Assembly (NCBI GenBank): GCA_963814805.1
Contig: CAWFER010000016.1
Coordinates: forward strand, 1 to 64,000
Reading direction: 5' to 3'
DNA: 64,000 bases
From: AP-15 sp963814805
GTDB taxonomy: Bacteria; Pseudomonadota; Alphaproteobacteria; ATCC43930; CGMCC-115725
The position numbers and the translations under genes were made by a program. Shown here one piece after another: positions 9,399 through 16,956 of the stretch; position 1 is the stretch's first letter; the number at the start of each line of letters is the position of its first letter. Below the pieces are notes generated by a model. That model did not search any database. It was given only the letters and a program-made list of their open reading frames with translations, and was not told the DNA's origin.

Positions 9399-10524
9399 TG
9401 ACGACCCGGCGGCCAAGGCGGCGCGGGCCGCGCACCTGGCGAGCGAGCCAGAGCCATCGGTCCTGCTGAATGGACAAGGCGGCGCGGTCGTCGATAGCCG
9501 TCATACCGTCTTGCTCCGAACCGGGAGGGAATTCGAGTTGCAAAAGATCGATTGGCTTTGGCCTGGCTGGCTGGCGCGCGGCAAATTGCACCTATTGGCG
9601 GGCGCCAAAGCTACCGGCAAAAGTACCATCGCGTTCGATTTGATGGCGCGGGCTTCGGTCGGAGCCCAATGGCCGGACAACTCGCCCGCGCCACTCTGCG
9701 ACACCCTGATATGGAGCGGAGAGGACGGGATCGAGGACACGATCCTGCCGCGATTTGTCGCGGCCGGGGGCGATCTGGATCACATCTATCCGATCAAGGA
9801 CATCGGATCGGGCAAAGACCGGCGGCCGTTCGACCCAGCCACCGATATCCCGGCCCTGCTCGATATGGCTGACAAAATCCCAGCCCTCGCGATCGTCGTC
9901 GTCGATCCGATCGTGCTCGCGCTGCCCGTTGGCTCCGACAGCCACAAGAATACCGAAACACGGCGCGGCTTGCAGCCGCTGGTCGAATTCGCCGAGCGCC
10001 GAGGCGTCGCTATTATCGGTATTACGCATTTTAGCAAAGGAACGGCTGACCGTGACCCGATCGAACGCGTGACCGGCAGTTTAGCATTCGGGGCGATCCC
10101 GCGAATTGTCTTGGGAGCCTCGGCAGACCCGGACGGTTTCCAGCGCCGCCTCGTCAGGATCGCGAGCAACATCGGCCCAGCCGGCGGTGGCATCGAATAT
10201 ACGCTACATCAAGAGCCGCTTATCAATTACGACGATCTGAGCGCCCAGCGCATCAATTGGGGGGCCAGAATCCAAGGCTCCCCAGCCGATTTGCTCAGCG
10301 CCGAAAAACATAGCGTCCAAGCCGATGCCGCAGGATTCTTACGGGAGTTCCTACAGAACGGCAGCTCCCCGCAACGCGAAATCAAGGCCGCCGCCGACGC
10401 CCACGGATATTCATGGGCAACCATCCGCCGCGCGCAAAAACAGCTCGCCATCCGACCCGCAAAAATCGACAAGGAATGGTGCTGGGAACTGCCACAAAAA
10501 TTGAGCGCCTTCGATCGTGAATGA
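9382..10524 (+). CDS. AAA/RecA-fold ATPase, RepA-like replicative helicase
   Basis: 380 residues from GTG 9382. Walker A is 'LLAGAKATGKSTIAFDLMAR' (about residue 72) and Walker B is 'ALAIVVVDPIVLAL' (about residue 174); the sensor-like 'AIIGITHFSKGTADRDPIER' follows. The C-terminus ('LREFLQNGSSPQREIKAAA', 'YSWATIRRAQKQLAI') looks like a winged helix. This is the RSF1010 RepA-like hexameric helicase family common in prophages and islands. Paired with prim-pol it would form a minimal replisome. The repeat-rich non-coding region starts at its 3' end. Confidence 0.82.
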   Translation: MRKWLDDDPAAKAARAAHLASEPEPSVLLNGQGGAVVDSRHTVLLRTGREFELQKIDWLWPGWLARGKLHLLAGAKATGKSTIAFDLMARASVGAQWPDNSPAPLCDTLIWSGEDGIEDTILPRFVAAGGDLDHIYPIKDIGSGKDRRPFDPATDIPALLDMADKIPALAIVVVDPIVLALPVGSDSHKNTETRRGLQPLVEFAERRGVAIIGITHFSKGTADRDPIERVTGSLAFGAIPRIVLGASADPDGFQRRLVRIASNIGPAGGGIEYTLHQEPLINYDDLSAQRINWGARIQGSPADLLSAEKHSVQADAAGFLREFLQNGSSPQREIKAAADAHGYSWATIRRAQKQLAIRPAKIDKEWCWELPQKLSAFDRE

Positions 10525-10736
10525 GCACCTTCCCAGGCCCCGCGACCCCTGTTTCAAGGCAACCAAGGTGTTTTTTGACGGTTTTCCAGGCCATTGATTT
10601 CATTGAAACTTTTCTAGGTGCTCAAACTGCCTCCTACCGCAGATTTTGAGCACCTTGAACACCGTCCCAAAACCTTCCCGAACCACCGAAGGCGTCAAGG
10701 TGCTCAAAAGTTGTTCGTCGCGCGCGCGAGCACCTT
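10523..10736. repeat. repeat block 1: GAGCACCTT in alternating orientation
   Basis: GAGCACCTT lies at 10523, 10648 and 10728. Its reverse complement lies at 10697-10705, with a one-mismatch copy at 10615-10623. The order is + - + - +. The last pair flanks a (CG)5 tract at 10719-10728. There are no convincing ORFs. The block starts at the stop codon of the RepA-like gene. Confidence 0.8.
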
Positions 10737-10998
10737 GAATTTGCGAGGCGCTGTCGGCGATCGCAAGCTCAGCTGCTAGGTGGGCAGCGGCGTATCGTCA
10801 CCCCCGTGGAAGGCCCTAGGATGGTCACAGGAGCGCGAAACCTATGGAACCGTGCTGATGGTGCGGAAAAACGGAAAGCCTCTCAGGCGGCCCGCAGAAT
10901 TGAATTTGCGGGCTATCGGGAATTGACCCCGGAACTGGCACGCTGCCAGGCCGCTTCGTCCGGCAGAACCCGGCGCGCCATCTTTCGCGGCGTCGCCC

Positions 10999-11081
10999 TT
11001 CCCAAGCCCATGAGCCCGGAGTGCGGAGGCATGCGGAGGCGACGACCTATTCCCGGCGTTCACCCGCGCGCGCGTGACGGT
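10999..11081. repeat. direct repeat, copy 1 (about 85 bp) with GCGGAGG pair and (CG)5
   Basis: Shares with 11489-11575 the path 'cttccca', 'agcccatgagc', 'cggagtgcg', 'aggcatgcg', 'ctattcccggcgttcaccc', (CG)5 and 'tgacggt'. In this copy the internal motif is GCGGAGG at 11023 and 11033; in copy 2 it is GCGAAGG. The frame of the duplication is preserved while the short motif is changed. Confidence 0.8.
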
Positions 11082-11115
11082 TGCTTTGGCCCAGCCAAAA
11101 ACACAACGTAGGCGT

Positions 11116-11280
11116 TGCGCCATTAGGCGCCAATGGCGCAGGCTAATGGCGCAGATTAGGGTTTGCGCCATTAAAAGCGCGCTAAGGGAAATTCCATCAA
11201 TGGCGCAGCCTGCTCCTTTGGGTGCCAATGGCGCACCCTAAAGGCGCATCGGCGATGCACGCCATTAAGCGTCAATGGCG
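11116..11280. repeat. repeat block 2: AATGGCGCA in both orientations
   Basis: AATGGCGCA is at 11132, 11145, 11199 and 11227; TGCGCCATT is at 11116 and 11164. Shortened copies are at 11260-11266 (minus) and 11274-11280 (plus). The orientation order is - + + - + + - +. Several small hairpins are possible. No coding potential was seen. Confidence 0.8.
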
Positions 11281-11349
11281 GCTGAGCCGGGGTTGAAGGG
11301 CTGGCCATCCGGCAGGATGAGCCCGCCGAACCATACTGGAATCGATGAT

Positions 11350-11617
11350 GCGAAGGTTGCGAAGGCAACCGCCATTATAAACGTCTCACGCGCGCGCGCG
11401 TACGTCCGATAAGGTGAACAACCTTCGCAACCTTCGCAAATGCCCAGCGGCGGGGATGACTGAAAGGCGGAGCGGCCGGCGGGGCGGCTTCCCATAAGCC
11501 CATGAGCGCGCGGAGTGCGAAGGCATGCGAAGGTCAAGTCCTATTCCCGGCGTTCACCCGCGCGCGCGTGACGGTGGTTATGGGCGGTCCCCTTCGCACC
11601 CCTTCGCACCCCTTCGC
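11350..11617. repeat. repeat block 3: GCGAAGG pairs flanking (CG)n tracts
   Basis: Two modules. In module one, 'gcgaaggttgcgaagg' (11350-11365) has a perfect 16-base reverse complement at 11422-11437, with (CG)6 at 11389-11400 between. In module two, GCGAAGG at 11517 and 11527, (CG)5 at 11559-11568, then CCTTCGC at 11591, 11601 and 11611. The short copies are spaced 9 or 10 bases. Confidence 0.85.
11489..11575. repeat. direct repeat, copy 2 (partner of 10999-11081)
   Basis: Near-identical to 10999-11081, including the run from 'ctattcccggcgttcaccc' through (CG)5 to 'tgacggt'. It overlaps repeat block 3. The duplication places two copies of the same scaffold 490 bases apart. Confidence 0.8.
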
Positions 11618-11642
11618 AGGCTCGGCTCGCCGGCTCCAAAAC

Positions 11643-11674
11643 GCAACACTGTGGCTAACATGCAACACTGTGGC
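11643..11674. repeat. direct repeat GCAACACTGTGGC (two copies)
   Basis: The 13-base unit occurs at 11643-11655 and 11662-11674, 19 bases apart and in the same orientation. It lies between repeat block 3 and the dyads that follow. Confidence 0.7.
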
Positions 11675-11706
11675 GCGCGTTGGGCAATCCGCCGCTATGC
11701 CGGCCA

Positions 11707-11790
11707 TTGTGACTGCGGGTCACAAACACCCCATTGTGACTGCGGGTCATAAACGTCAGCTATGCTGACCATTGTGACCGCGGGTCACAA
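11707..11790. repeat. three dyads TTGTGAC-N5-GTCACAA upstream of the packaging genes
   Basis: Dyads at 11707-11725, 11734-11752 (right arm GTCATAA) and 11772-11790. An extra hairpin 'gtcagctatgctgac' lies at 11755-11769. They are 128 bases upstream of the first packaging-region gene, so operators for that operon are a simple reading. The third dyad contains TGTGACCG, the repeat motif of element B. Confidence 0.75.
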
Positions 11791-11917
11791 ACACCCCTCT
11801 ATTTTCTCCTCCTCCCGTCGATTCGCCGCGTCGGCTGATACCTAATCAACCGACCTACCGAGATAATGATAGCGCGCACAATGGCTTGCCGTCTGATCAC
11901 TTGAACATGTCCGCTGA

Positions 11918-12331
11918 GTGTCCGATATGCGGCGCATGAAGATGGTCGAAACTCACCCGCAGGTCATGCGCGACTCACGACTTTTCACCCGCGGGCCGAT
12001 TGACGGTCGCAGCCGCGAAGGCCGCTACCTTGGGCGCATTCGGCAAGAGCTGGTTCGCCATCTCGGTGGCAATCCGTCGCCGGTGGAACGGCAGATCATC
12101 GATCGTGTTGCAATGTTGCAACTAAAACTGGCGCAACTTGACGAAAAGGCGACTTCCGGCGGTCTGAGCGAGTTTGAGTTGCGCGCTTACACGAGTCTAT
12201 CGAGCGGGCTGCATCGGTCGCTGCGGGCGCTCGGCATCAAGGGCGCGCCGGCGAAAGCGCCGACCCTGGCCGAGATCAGCGCCAGGATCGCCAGGAGTAG
12301 GCGCGTGTCCGCCGGCGAGGCCGCGGCGTGA
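11918..12331 (+). CDS. hypothetical protein, possible small terminase subunit
   Basis: 137 residues from GTG 11918; in-frame ATGs lie at 11927 and 11936. Not confidently recognised. The centre is helical ('IRQELVRHLGGNPSPVERQI', 'VAMLQLKLAQLDEKATSGG') and 'LSEFELRAYTSLSSGLHRSL' follows. It heads the packaging operon two genes upstream of the large terminase, where small subunits or DNA-recognition proteins usually lie. ATGA overlap with the next gene. Confidence 0.6.
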   Translation: MSDMRRMKMVETHPQVMRDSRLFTRGPIDGRSREGRYLGRIRQELVRHLGGNPSPVERQIIDRVAMLQLKLAQLDEKATSGGLSEFELRAYTSLSSGLHRSLRALGIKGAPAKAPTLAEISARIARSRRVSAGEAAA

Positions 12332-12531
12332 CGGCCGTGCCCCTCGGCTTCCTGCTTGATGGGAAGTCCGATCCCGAGCAGGCGTCGCGGTTGCGCGAAT
12401 TGCGGGCGTTGGCGATGGTCTTCGCCGGCCGCGCCCATCCGGCCACCAGAGCCCTATCGATGGCCGTGGCGGACCGCGCTGCGGCCCCTGATGCACTTGC
12501 CGAGATCACCCGGCTGCCGCCGCTATCATGA
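12328..12531 (+). CDS. small hypothetical protein in packaging operon
   Basis: 67 residues (MTAVPLGFLLDGKSDPEQAS...). Not recognised. It overlaps both neighbours by four bases (ATGA at each side), which supports it being a real, coupled gene. It contains one amphipathic helical stretch 'ASRLRELRALAMVFAGRAHP'. Confidence 0.5.
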   Translation: MTAVPLGFLLDGKSDPEQASRLRELRALAMVFAGRAHPATRALSMAVADRAAAPDALAEITRLPPLS

Positions 12532-14522
12532 AGACAACGCCGACGCCGACGATCCTTGAGGCGATGGACGACCCCGAAATCTGGGCGCGGTGGTTTCGCG
12601 ATCCTGCCGAGTGGGCCCCATGGCGCGTGTTCCTGGCGGCCTTGTTCGGGCTGCCGCTATCCGAGGATGATCTTGCGTTCTACCGGCAATGCACGGGCCG
12701 CAGCGCGCCGCCGACGGGCACTACCGAAGCCTGGCTTGTCGTTGGCCGGCGAGGCGGCAAATCATTCATCCTGGCGCTGATCGCCGTCTATCTGGCAATC
12801 TTCAAGGATTGGTCGGCGTTTCTTATTCCCGGCGAGCGTGGCTACATCAAAGTGCTGGCGGTTGACCGGCGGCAGGCGCGCGTAATTTACAGCTACGCCC
12901 GCGCGCTGATCGCCGAGGTTCCGGCGCTCGCGGTGTTGCTGGCAAGCGACAGCGGCGACGAGCTGGCCTTGACGACCGGGTTGACGATCGAGGTACAGAC
13001 CGCGAGCTTCCGCTCGGTTCGCGGCTACACGATCGTTGCGGCCCTTCTCGACGAAATTGCTTTTTGGCGCAGCGACGAGAGCGCCGGCAATCCCGATTTC
13101 GAAATTCTGCGGGCATTGCGACCCGCAATGGCGACGGTGCCGGGGGCGATGTTGCTGGCCGGCTCGTCGCCCTACGCGCGCCGCGGCGAGTTGTGGAGTG
13201 CGCATCGGCGTTATTGGGGCAAGAGCAATGCGGCGCCGCTGGTATGGCAGGCGGCGACGCGGGTCATGCACCCGAGCTTACCGCAGGCGTTTATCGATGC
13301 TGAATACGAACGCGATCCCGAGGGCGCCGAGGCTGAATACGGCGCGCAATTTCGAAGCGACTTGGCCGATTTCGTGCAGCGCGAAATGGTTGAGGCTGCT
13401 GTCATCCGTGGGCTCAGTGAGATCACGCCGCGGCGCGGCGTGAAGTATTTTGCCTTCACAGATCCGAGCGGCGGTTCGGCCGACAGTTTTACGCTGGCGA
13501 TCGGGCACGGCGACGGCGATCGGCTCGTCCTTGATTGCCTCCGCGAGGTTCGACCGCCATTCTCGCCGGAAAACGTGGTCATAGATTTTGCGACGCTATT
13601 GAAGCAGTACGGCATAGTATCGGTATGTGGCGACCGCTACGGCGGCGAGTGGCCGCGGGAGCAGTTTCGGAATAACGGCATAGAATACATTGTCTCTGAG
13701 CGGACTAAAAGCGAAATATACTTGGAATTTCTGCCGCTTTTGAACAGCGGCCGGATACAGCTTCTCGACAATCTGAGGCTGATCAATCAACTCTGCGGGC
13801 TGGAACGCAAAACTTCGCGGGTCGGCAAGGACTCGGTCGACCATCAGCCGGGCGGGCACGATGACCTCTGCAACGCCGGCTGCGGGGTTCTTGTCAACAT
13901 CGTGGCGCTCTCGTCGCCGGCGTTGTGGAAGCGTGAATCGTTGCTCGATGGCGACGGGCCGCTGCCGATGCCGGCGGTCTGCAACTATGTTTTCGGTTCG
14001 CTTGCGGCCACCCCGGACGGATCCGTCGCAGCATGCTGTTGGGCGACGCTTCTCGACATGCGCCGCCCCAATCGGGGCGGTGGCGACGGGATGGTCCCGA
14101 GGTTGGCGCTGTTGGACATTGAGGCCGCGACGTTGGCGGATCTGCCCAAGTGGTTGCCGAGAGTGGCGCGGCGGCTTAGCGAATTGCAGGCGCAATGCGG
14201 CCAACGCCAGCATGATGGTCGCGGCGGCCCCGTTGGAGCGCCCATGCTGGCGCTGCCGGAGCTGGCCCAACGGATTGTCGACCACGGTTTGCGCGGCGCC
14301 GCGATCGAAGCAGACTGGCTCGCGCTGCAACCCGACGAGCGGGCGCTGAGGGCGGCGTTTCACGTGAGCGGCGGCGCCGTCAGGCTCGCCCCGCCAGCGT
14401 ATGAAAAGAGCTTGTCGCATCCGTTCGCGGCGCTGTCGGTTTGGCGCGTCGGGGCGGCGCCGGACGCGGTTGCCGAGAGCTTTGTCCTTGGCGTGCTCGC
14501 CGCCGGAGCGGCGCCGCGATGA
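12528..14522 (+). CDS. phage terminase large subunit with C-terminal extension
   Basis: 664 residues. ATPase domain: Walker A 'LVVGRRGGKSFILALIA' (about residue 74), Walker B 'IVAALLDEIAFW' (about 170) and coupling motif 'LAGSSPYARRGELW'. RNase H-like nuclease aspartates are in 'FAFTDPSGGSADSFTLAI', 'VSVCGDRYGGEWP' and 'GGHDDLCNAG'. It would cut and pump DNA into a prohead. The roughly 200 residues after the nuclease domain are unusual for a classical TerL and are not recognised. No portal gene follows, which is odd because portal normally comes next. Confidence 0.85.
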   Translation: MKTTPTPTILEAMDDPEIWARWFRDPAEWAPWRVFLAALFGLPLSEDDLAFYRQCTGRSAPPTGTTEAWLVVGRRGGKSFILALIAVYLAIFKDWSAFLIPGERGYIKVLAVDRRQARVIYSYARALIAEVPALAVLLASDSGDELALTTGLTIEVQTASFRSVRGYTIVAALLDEIAFWRSDESAGNPDFEILRALRPAMATVPGAMLLAGSSPYARRGELWSAHRRYWGKSNAAPLVWQAATRVMHPSLPQAFIDAEYERDPEGAEAEYGAQFRSDLADFVQREMVEAAVIRGLSEITPRRGVKYFAFTDPSGGSADSFTLAIGHGDGDRLVLDCLREVRPPFSPENVVIDFATLLKQYGIVSVCGDRYGGEWPREQFRNNGIEYIVSERTKSEIYLEFLPLLNSGRIQLLDNLRLINQLCGLERKTSRVGKDSVDHQPGGHDDLCNAGCGVLVNIVALSSPALWKRESLLDGDGPLPMPAVCNYVFGSLAATPDGSVAACCWATLLDMRRPNRGGGDGMVPRLALLDIEAATLADLPKWLPRVARRLSELQAQCGQRQHDGRGGPVGAPMLALPELAQRIVDHGLRGAAIEADWLALQPDERALRAAFHVSGGAVRLAPPAYEKSLSHPFAALSVWRVGAAPDAVAESFVLGVLAAGAAPR

Positions 14523-15298
14523 TGGCCCGCAAGTCCTGGCTCGTCACCGACAAAGCCGCGTGGGCCGCCCGGCCGGGTCGCGACGTGACAGGTTCGGTCA
14601 TCAGTGCGTTGTTCGGCCGCCATCAGCATGGCATGTCGGCCGAGCAATTGGTTCGGCTGATCCGTGGCGAGTGGCGGCCGATCCGCAACGCCGCGATGAT
14701 GGCCGGCCGGGCGCTAGAGCGGACCTTCCCCGAAGCTATTGAGGCGCGGCGTCCGGGCTCTGTGATCGAGCGCGTCCGCCATTATTATCGACTGCCCGAA
14801 CATCGCCTTGGCGCGGTCGCCGACTTCTGGCTTGGCGCGGATGGGCTGATCGAGGCGAAGACCGTCAGCGCGCGCCAGTGGGCGCAGTGGGGCGGCAGGC
14901 CGCCGCTTGCTTATGGGTTGCAGGTCGCGTGCGAAATGCTCTGCGCCGACCGTGCATGCGGCCTGCTGGCCGCTATGGTCCGACCAACGGGGCCGCTGTT
15001 CCTTTACGACCTACCGCGCAGCGCAGAAGTTGACGAGCGGCTTCTCGCTGCCGTCGCGGCGTGGTGGCGCGCCTTCGACGCCGGCGAGATCGCCCCTCCG
15101 GCCGCATCGGCCGGCATGGCTGAGTTGCTGTTGCCGGAAATCGCCCCTGGGGGCCGTCCCCTTACGGCGCCCGTAGCCGCTTTGCCGCCGCCGCCGCCTT
15201 TCCTGCCCTCGGCGCTCGCCTCGGCGGCTTGTGGCGCGCTTGTGGCGGGCCGGGCGGTGAGGGACGGTCTAAGGCGCAAATTCCAGGATCAGTTGTAA
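14519..15298 (+). CDS. PD-(D/E)XK nuclease, YqaJ/lambda-exonuclease-like
   Basis: 259 residues from ATG 14519, overlapping the terminase stop. The N-terminus 'WLVTDKAAWAARPGRDVTGS' and the central 'LGAVADFWLGADGLIEAKTV' give a D-x(n)-E-x-K motif with an upstream helix, as in YqaJ/Exo-type recombination nucleases. The later 'YGLQVACEMLCADRACGLLA' matches the conserved QxQ/helix region. It could process DNA ends for recombination. Context next to terminase suggests an alternative role in packaging-linked cleavage. Confidence 0.65.
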   Translation: MMARKSWLVTDKAAWAARPGRDVTGSVISALFGRHQHGMSAEQLVRLIRGEWRPIRNAAMMAGRALERTFPEAIEARRPGSVIERVRHYYRLPEHRLGAVADFWLGADGLIEAKTVSARQWAQWGGRPPLAYGLQVACEMLCADRACGLLAAMVRPTGPLFLYDLPRSAEVDERLLAAVAAWWRAFDAGEIAPPAASAGMAELLLPEIAPGGRPLTAPVAALPPPPPFLPSALASAACGALVAGRAVRDGLRRKFQDQL

Positions 15299-15454
15299 AT
15301 CGGCGGAGTTGCCATGTTTGCGCCAACCGATGCGATCCGCCGTGATGATGCGCCGACAGGCAGCGATCACGATTTCGTCGCTGGCATCCTTGGCGGCTTC
15401 GAGAACATGCCAGGTGATGCGCATCCGGGGTGTTTCGCGACTGTTGGTCTGCAT
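15269..15454 (-). CDS. small hypothetical protein, antisense in element A
   Basis: 61 residues from ATG 15454, with 'MRITWHVLEAAKDASDEIVI' and 'RIITADRIGWRKHGNSADL'. Not recognised. Its 3' end overlaps the end of the nuclease gene on the opposite strand by 30 bases. It is the only plausible leftward gene in this part of the element. Composition looks protein-like, but independent support is lacking. Confidence 0.4.
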   Translation of the reverse strand: MQTNSRETPRMRITWHVLEAAKDASDEIVIAACRRIITADRIGWRKHGNSADLQLILEFAP

Positions 15455-15522
15455 TTTCGTGCTCCCAAACAGGAATGTCGCGCGGCAGCCGCGCACTGTC
15501 AACAGGAAAGCGCGGTGCGGAC

Positions 15523-15715
15523 ATGACCGGACCGACCGAAATCGTGCTCCGCAACAGTCCGAAATCGGTCCCCCCGGTTGCGGGCTCTTGCGCTGCCGAG
15601 CGACCGGACGTGGATCGCCGATGCGACCGAGTCATTTGACGATTTCCGCCGCCGGGTCAAGATCGCGGCTGTCGGGGCCACGTTTTTGCTTTGGGAAATG
15701 CCGCTTGACAAGTAA
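15523..15715 (+). CDS. small hypothetical protein, frameshift at a C6 run (15570-15575)
   Basis: Begins MTGPTEIVLRNSPKSV. If one C of the six-C run is removed, the frame continues 'LRALALPSDRTWIADATESF', then 'DDFRRRVKIAAVGATFLLWE' and a TAA at 15713, giving about 63 residues. As sequenced, the first frame stops at 15639. The continuous sense-like reading on both sides of the homopolymer argues for a real gene with a slip or an error. Function unknown. Confidence 0.45.
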
Positions 15716-15808
15716 AAGGGCCGCCCATACACTGCCGACAACTTGGCGGGCGCGTGTAGTTGCTCCGTTCTCCGCGCGCTCGTCCTTTTTCTATTGAGGG
15801 ATGTTGCA

Positions 15809-15982
15809 ATGCTTGAACCCGATCGACAACTGGCCCGCCAAGGCAGCGTTCGCGCCGCGGTGGCCGCCCACCTGGCCCGCCACGCCGCCGGGGCGGCGCG
15901 CACCGATGTGCCGTGCGCGGATGCCGACGCGCCTGGCGTCCTGGCGAGTGGGCGCTTGGACGACCGCCGCGAAGGACGATGA
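15809..15982 (+). CDS. small hypothetical protein
   Basis: 57 residues (MLEPDRQLARQGSVRAAVAA...), from ATG 15809 with 'gaggg' about 8 bases upstream. Alanine-rich, not recognised. It is followed closely by another small ORF at 15987. Confidence 0.4.
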   Translation: MLEPDRQLARQGSVRAAVAAHLARHAAGAARTDVPCADADAPGVLASGRLDDRREGR

Positions 15983-15986
15983 GCGC

Positions 15987-16130
15987 ATGTCTGAAGATAT
16001 CGAGCCCGATACCGCCCCCGCGGACGCCGCGCCGGCTGCGCTTATTGGCGTCATACTGATCAATGATCAAATCTCCGGTTCCGATATCAGGGGCGACTGG
16101 ATCACCCCGGCGCCGGACGCCAATGTCTGA
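15987..16130 (+). CDS. small hypothetical protein
   Basis: 47 residues (MSEDIEPDTAPADAAPAALI...), acidic and proline/alanine-rich at the start, then 'IGVILINDQISGSDIRGDW'. Not recognised. Its TGA overlaps the ATG of the next gene. Confidence 0.4.
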   Translation: MSEDIEPDTAPADAAPAALIGVILINDQISGSDIRGDWITPAPDANV

Positions 16131-16545
16131 TCCTTTTGCTGAGGCACACGCGCGCGCCGACCGGCTGGCCCGGCTTTTCGGCAGCACGGCGGCGCAGCCC
16201 GAAACGGGTGAGCCCGTGGTCGACTATCGCCGTCGGCTGGCTGCCCGTTTCCAGCGTCGCGCCCTTGATCCGGCCATCCGCGACGTAGCGCTGCGATATG
16301 TGCCGGCGGCGGCTTTCGATCAGATTGAGCGACAGATTTACGACCAGGCTGAGGAGTTCGGCCGCAGTGCGGCGTCAGCGCCGCCGGGCAAGCTGCGCGC
16401 CATCGCCAGCGACGATCAATCGGGCCGCGCCATTACGGAATTTGTGGGCGATCCCAATGCGTGGATGAACGCGTTCGCAATGCCGCTGCGGCGGGTCGTG
16501 AGGTTTAGGTGTTCGACTAGTTTAAACGCCAAATTGAGGAGATGA
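16123..16545 (+). CDS. hypothetical protein, paralogue of the next gene
   Basis: 140 residues. The pattern A-x-A-R-x-D-x-x-A near the start, 'VVDYRRRLAARFQ', and 'GRAITEFVGDPNAWMNAFAM' recur in the following gene, so the two are a tandem pair. No enzyme motif was seen. Possible phage structural or assembly proteins. The last residues after 'RRVVRF' differ from the paralogue and may be altered. Confidence 0.6.
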   Translation: MSDPFAEAHARADRLARLFGSTAAQPETGEPVVDYRRRLAARFQRRALDPAIRDVALRYVPAAAFDQIERQIYDQAEEFGRSAASAPPGKLRAIASDDQSGRAITEFVGDPNAWMNAFAMPLRRVVRFRCSTSLNAKLRR

Positions 16546-16548
16546 TAA

Positions 16549-16956
16549 ATGTCCACTGACGATTTTGTCGACGCGCAGGCACGGTGCGATGCCGTCGCCA
16601 CAATTCACGGCGGCCGCGCTCCCGAGGCGCTGGATGGCGAGAGCCTGCGGCAGTACCGCCGCCGGTTGCTTGCGCCATTTCAGCCGCAATCCGCGTGGCG
16701 CGGGGTCGATCTCAGCTCGCTGGCCAGCGACGCTTTCGCGGTGGCCGAGAGTGCGATTTACGCCGATGCGTCGGGCGGGATCGACGCTGCGATCGGGCCG
16801 GGGCAGTTGCGGCCGCGCGTGAAACACGACGCGTCGGGGCGACCCATTACTGAGTGGCTTGGCGATCCTGCGGCCTGGATGACCGCGTATCGCGGGCCCA
16901 AGCAACGGGTCGTCAATTTCCTGACGCACCAAGCCGGCACCGCGGTAATCAGATGA
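16549..16956 (+). CDS. hypothetical protein, paralogue of the previous gene
   Basis: 135 residues (MSTDDFVDAQARCDAVATIH...). It shares 'LRQYRRRLLAPFQ' and 'GRPITEWLGDPAAWMTAYRG' with the preceding gene. It has a good 'gaggag' ribosome-binding site before ATG 16549. Overlaps the next small gene by four bases. Function unknown. Confidence 0.6.
   Translation: MSTDDFVDAQARCDAVATIHGGRAPEALDGESLRQYRRRLLAPFQPQSAWRGVDLSSLASDAFAVAESAIYADASGGIDAAIGPGQLRPRVKHDASGRPITEWLGDPAAWMTAYRGPKQRVVNFLTHQAGTAVIR

Noticed and set aside
11265..11537. Protein-coding ORF in the repeat region (minus strand)
   Set aside because: It is produced by the repeat units, has no start signal, and its peptide merely mirrors the nucleotide repeats.
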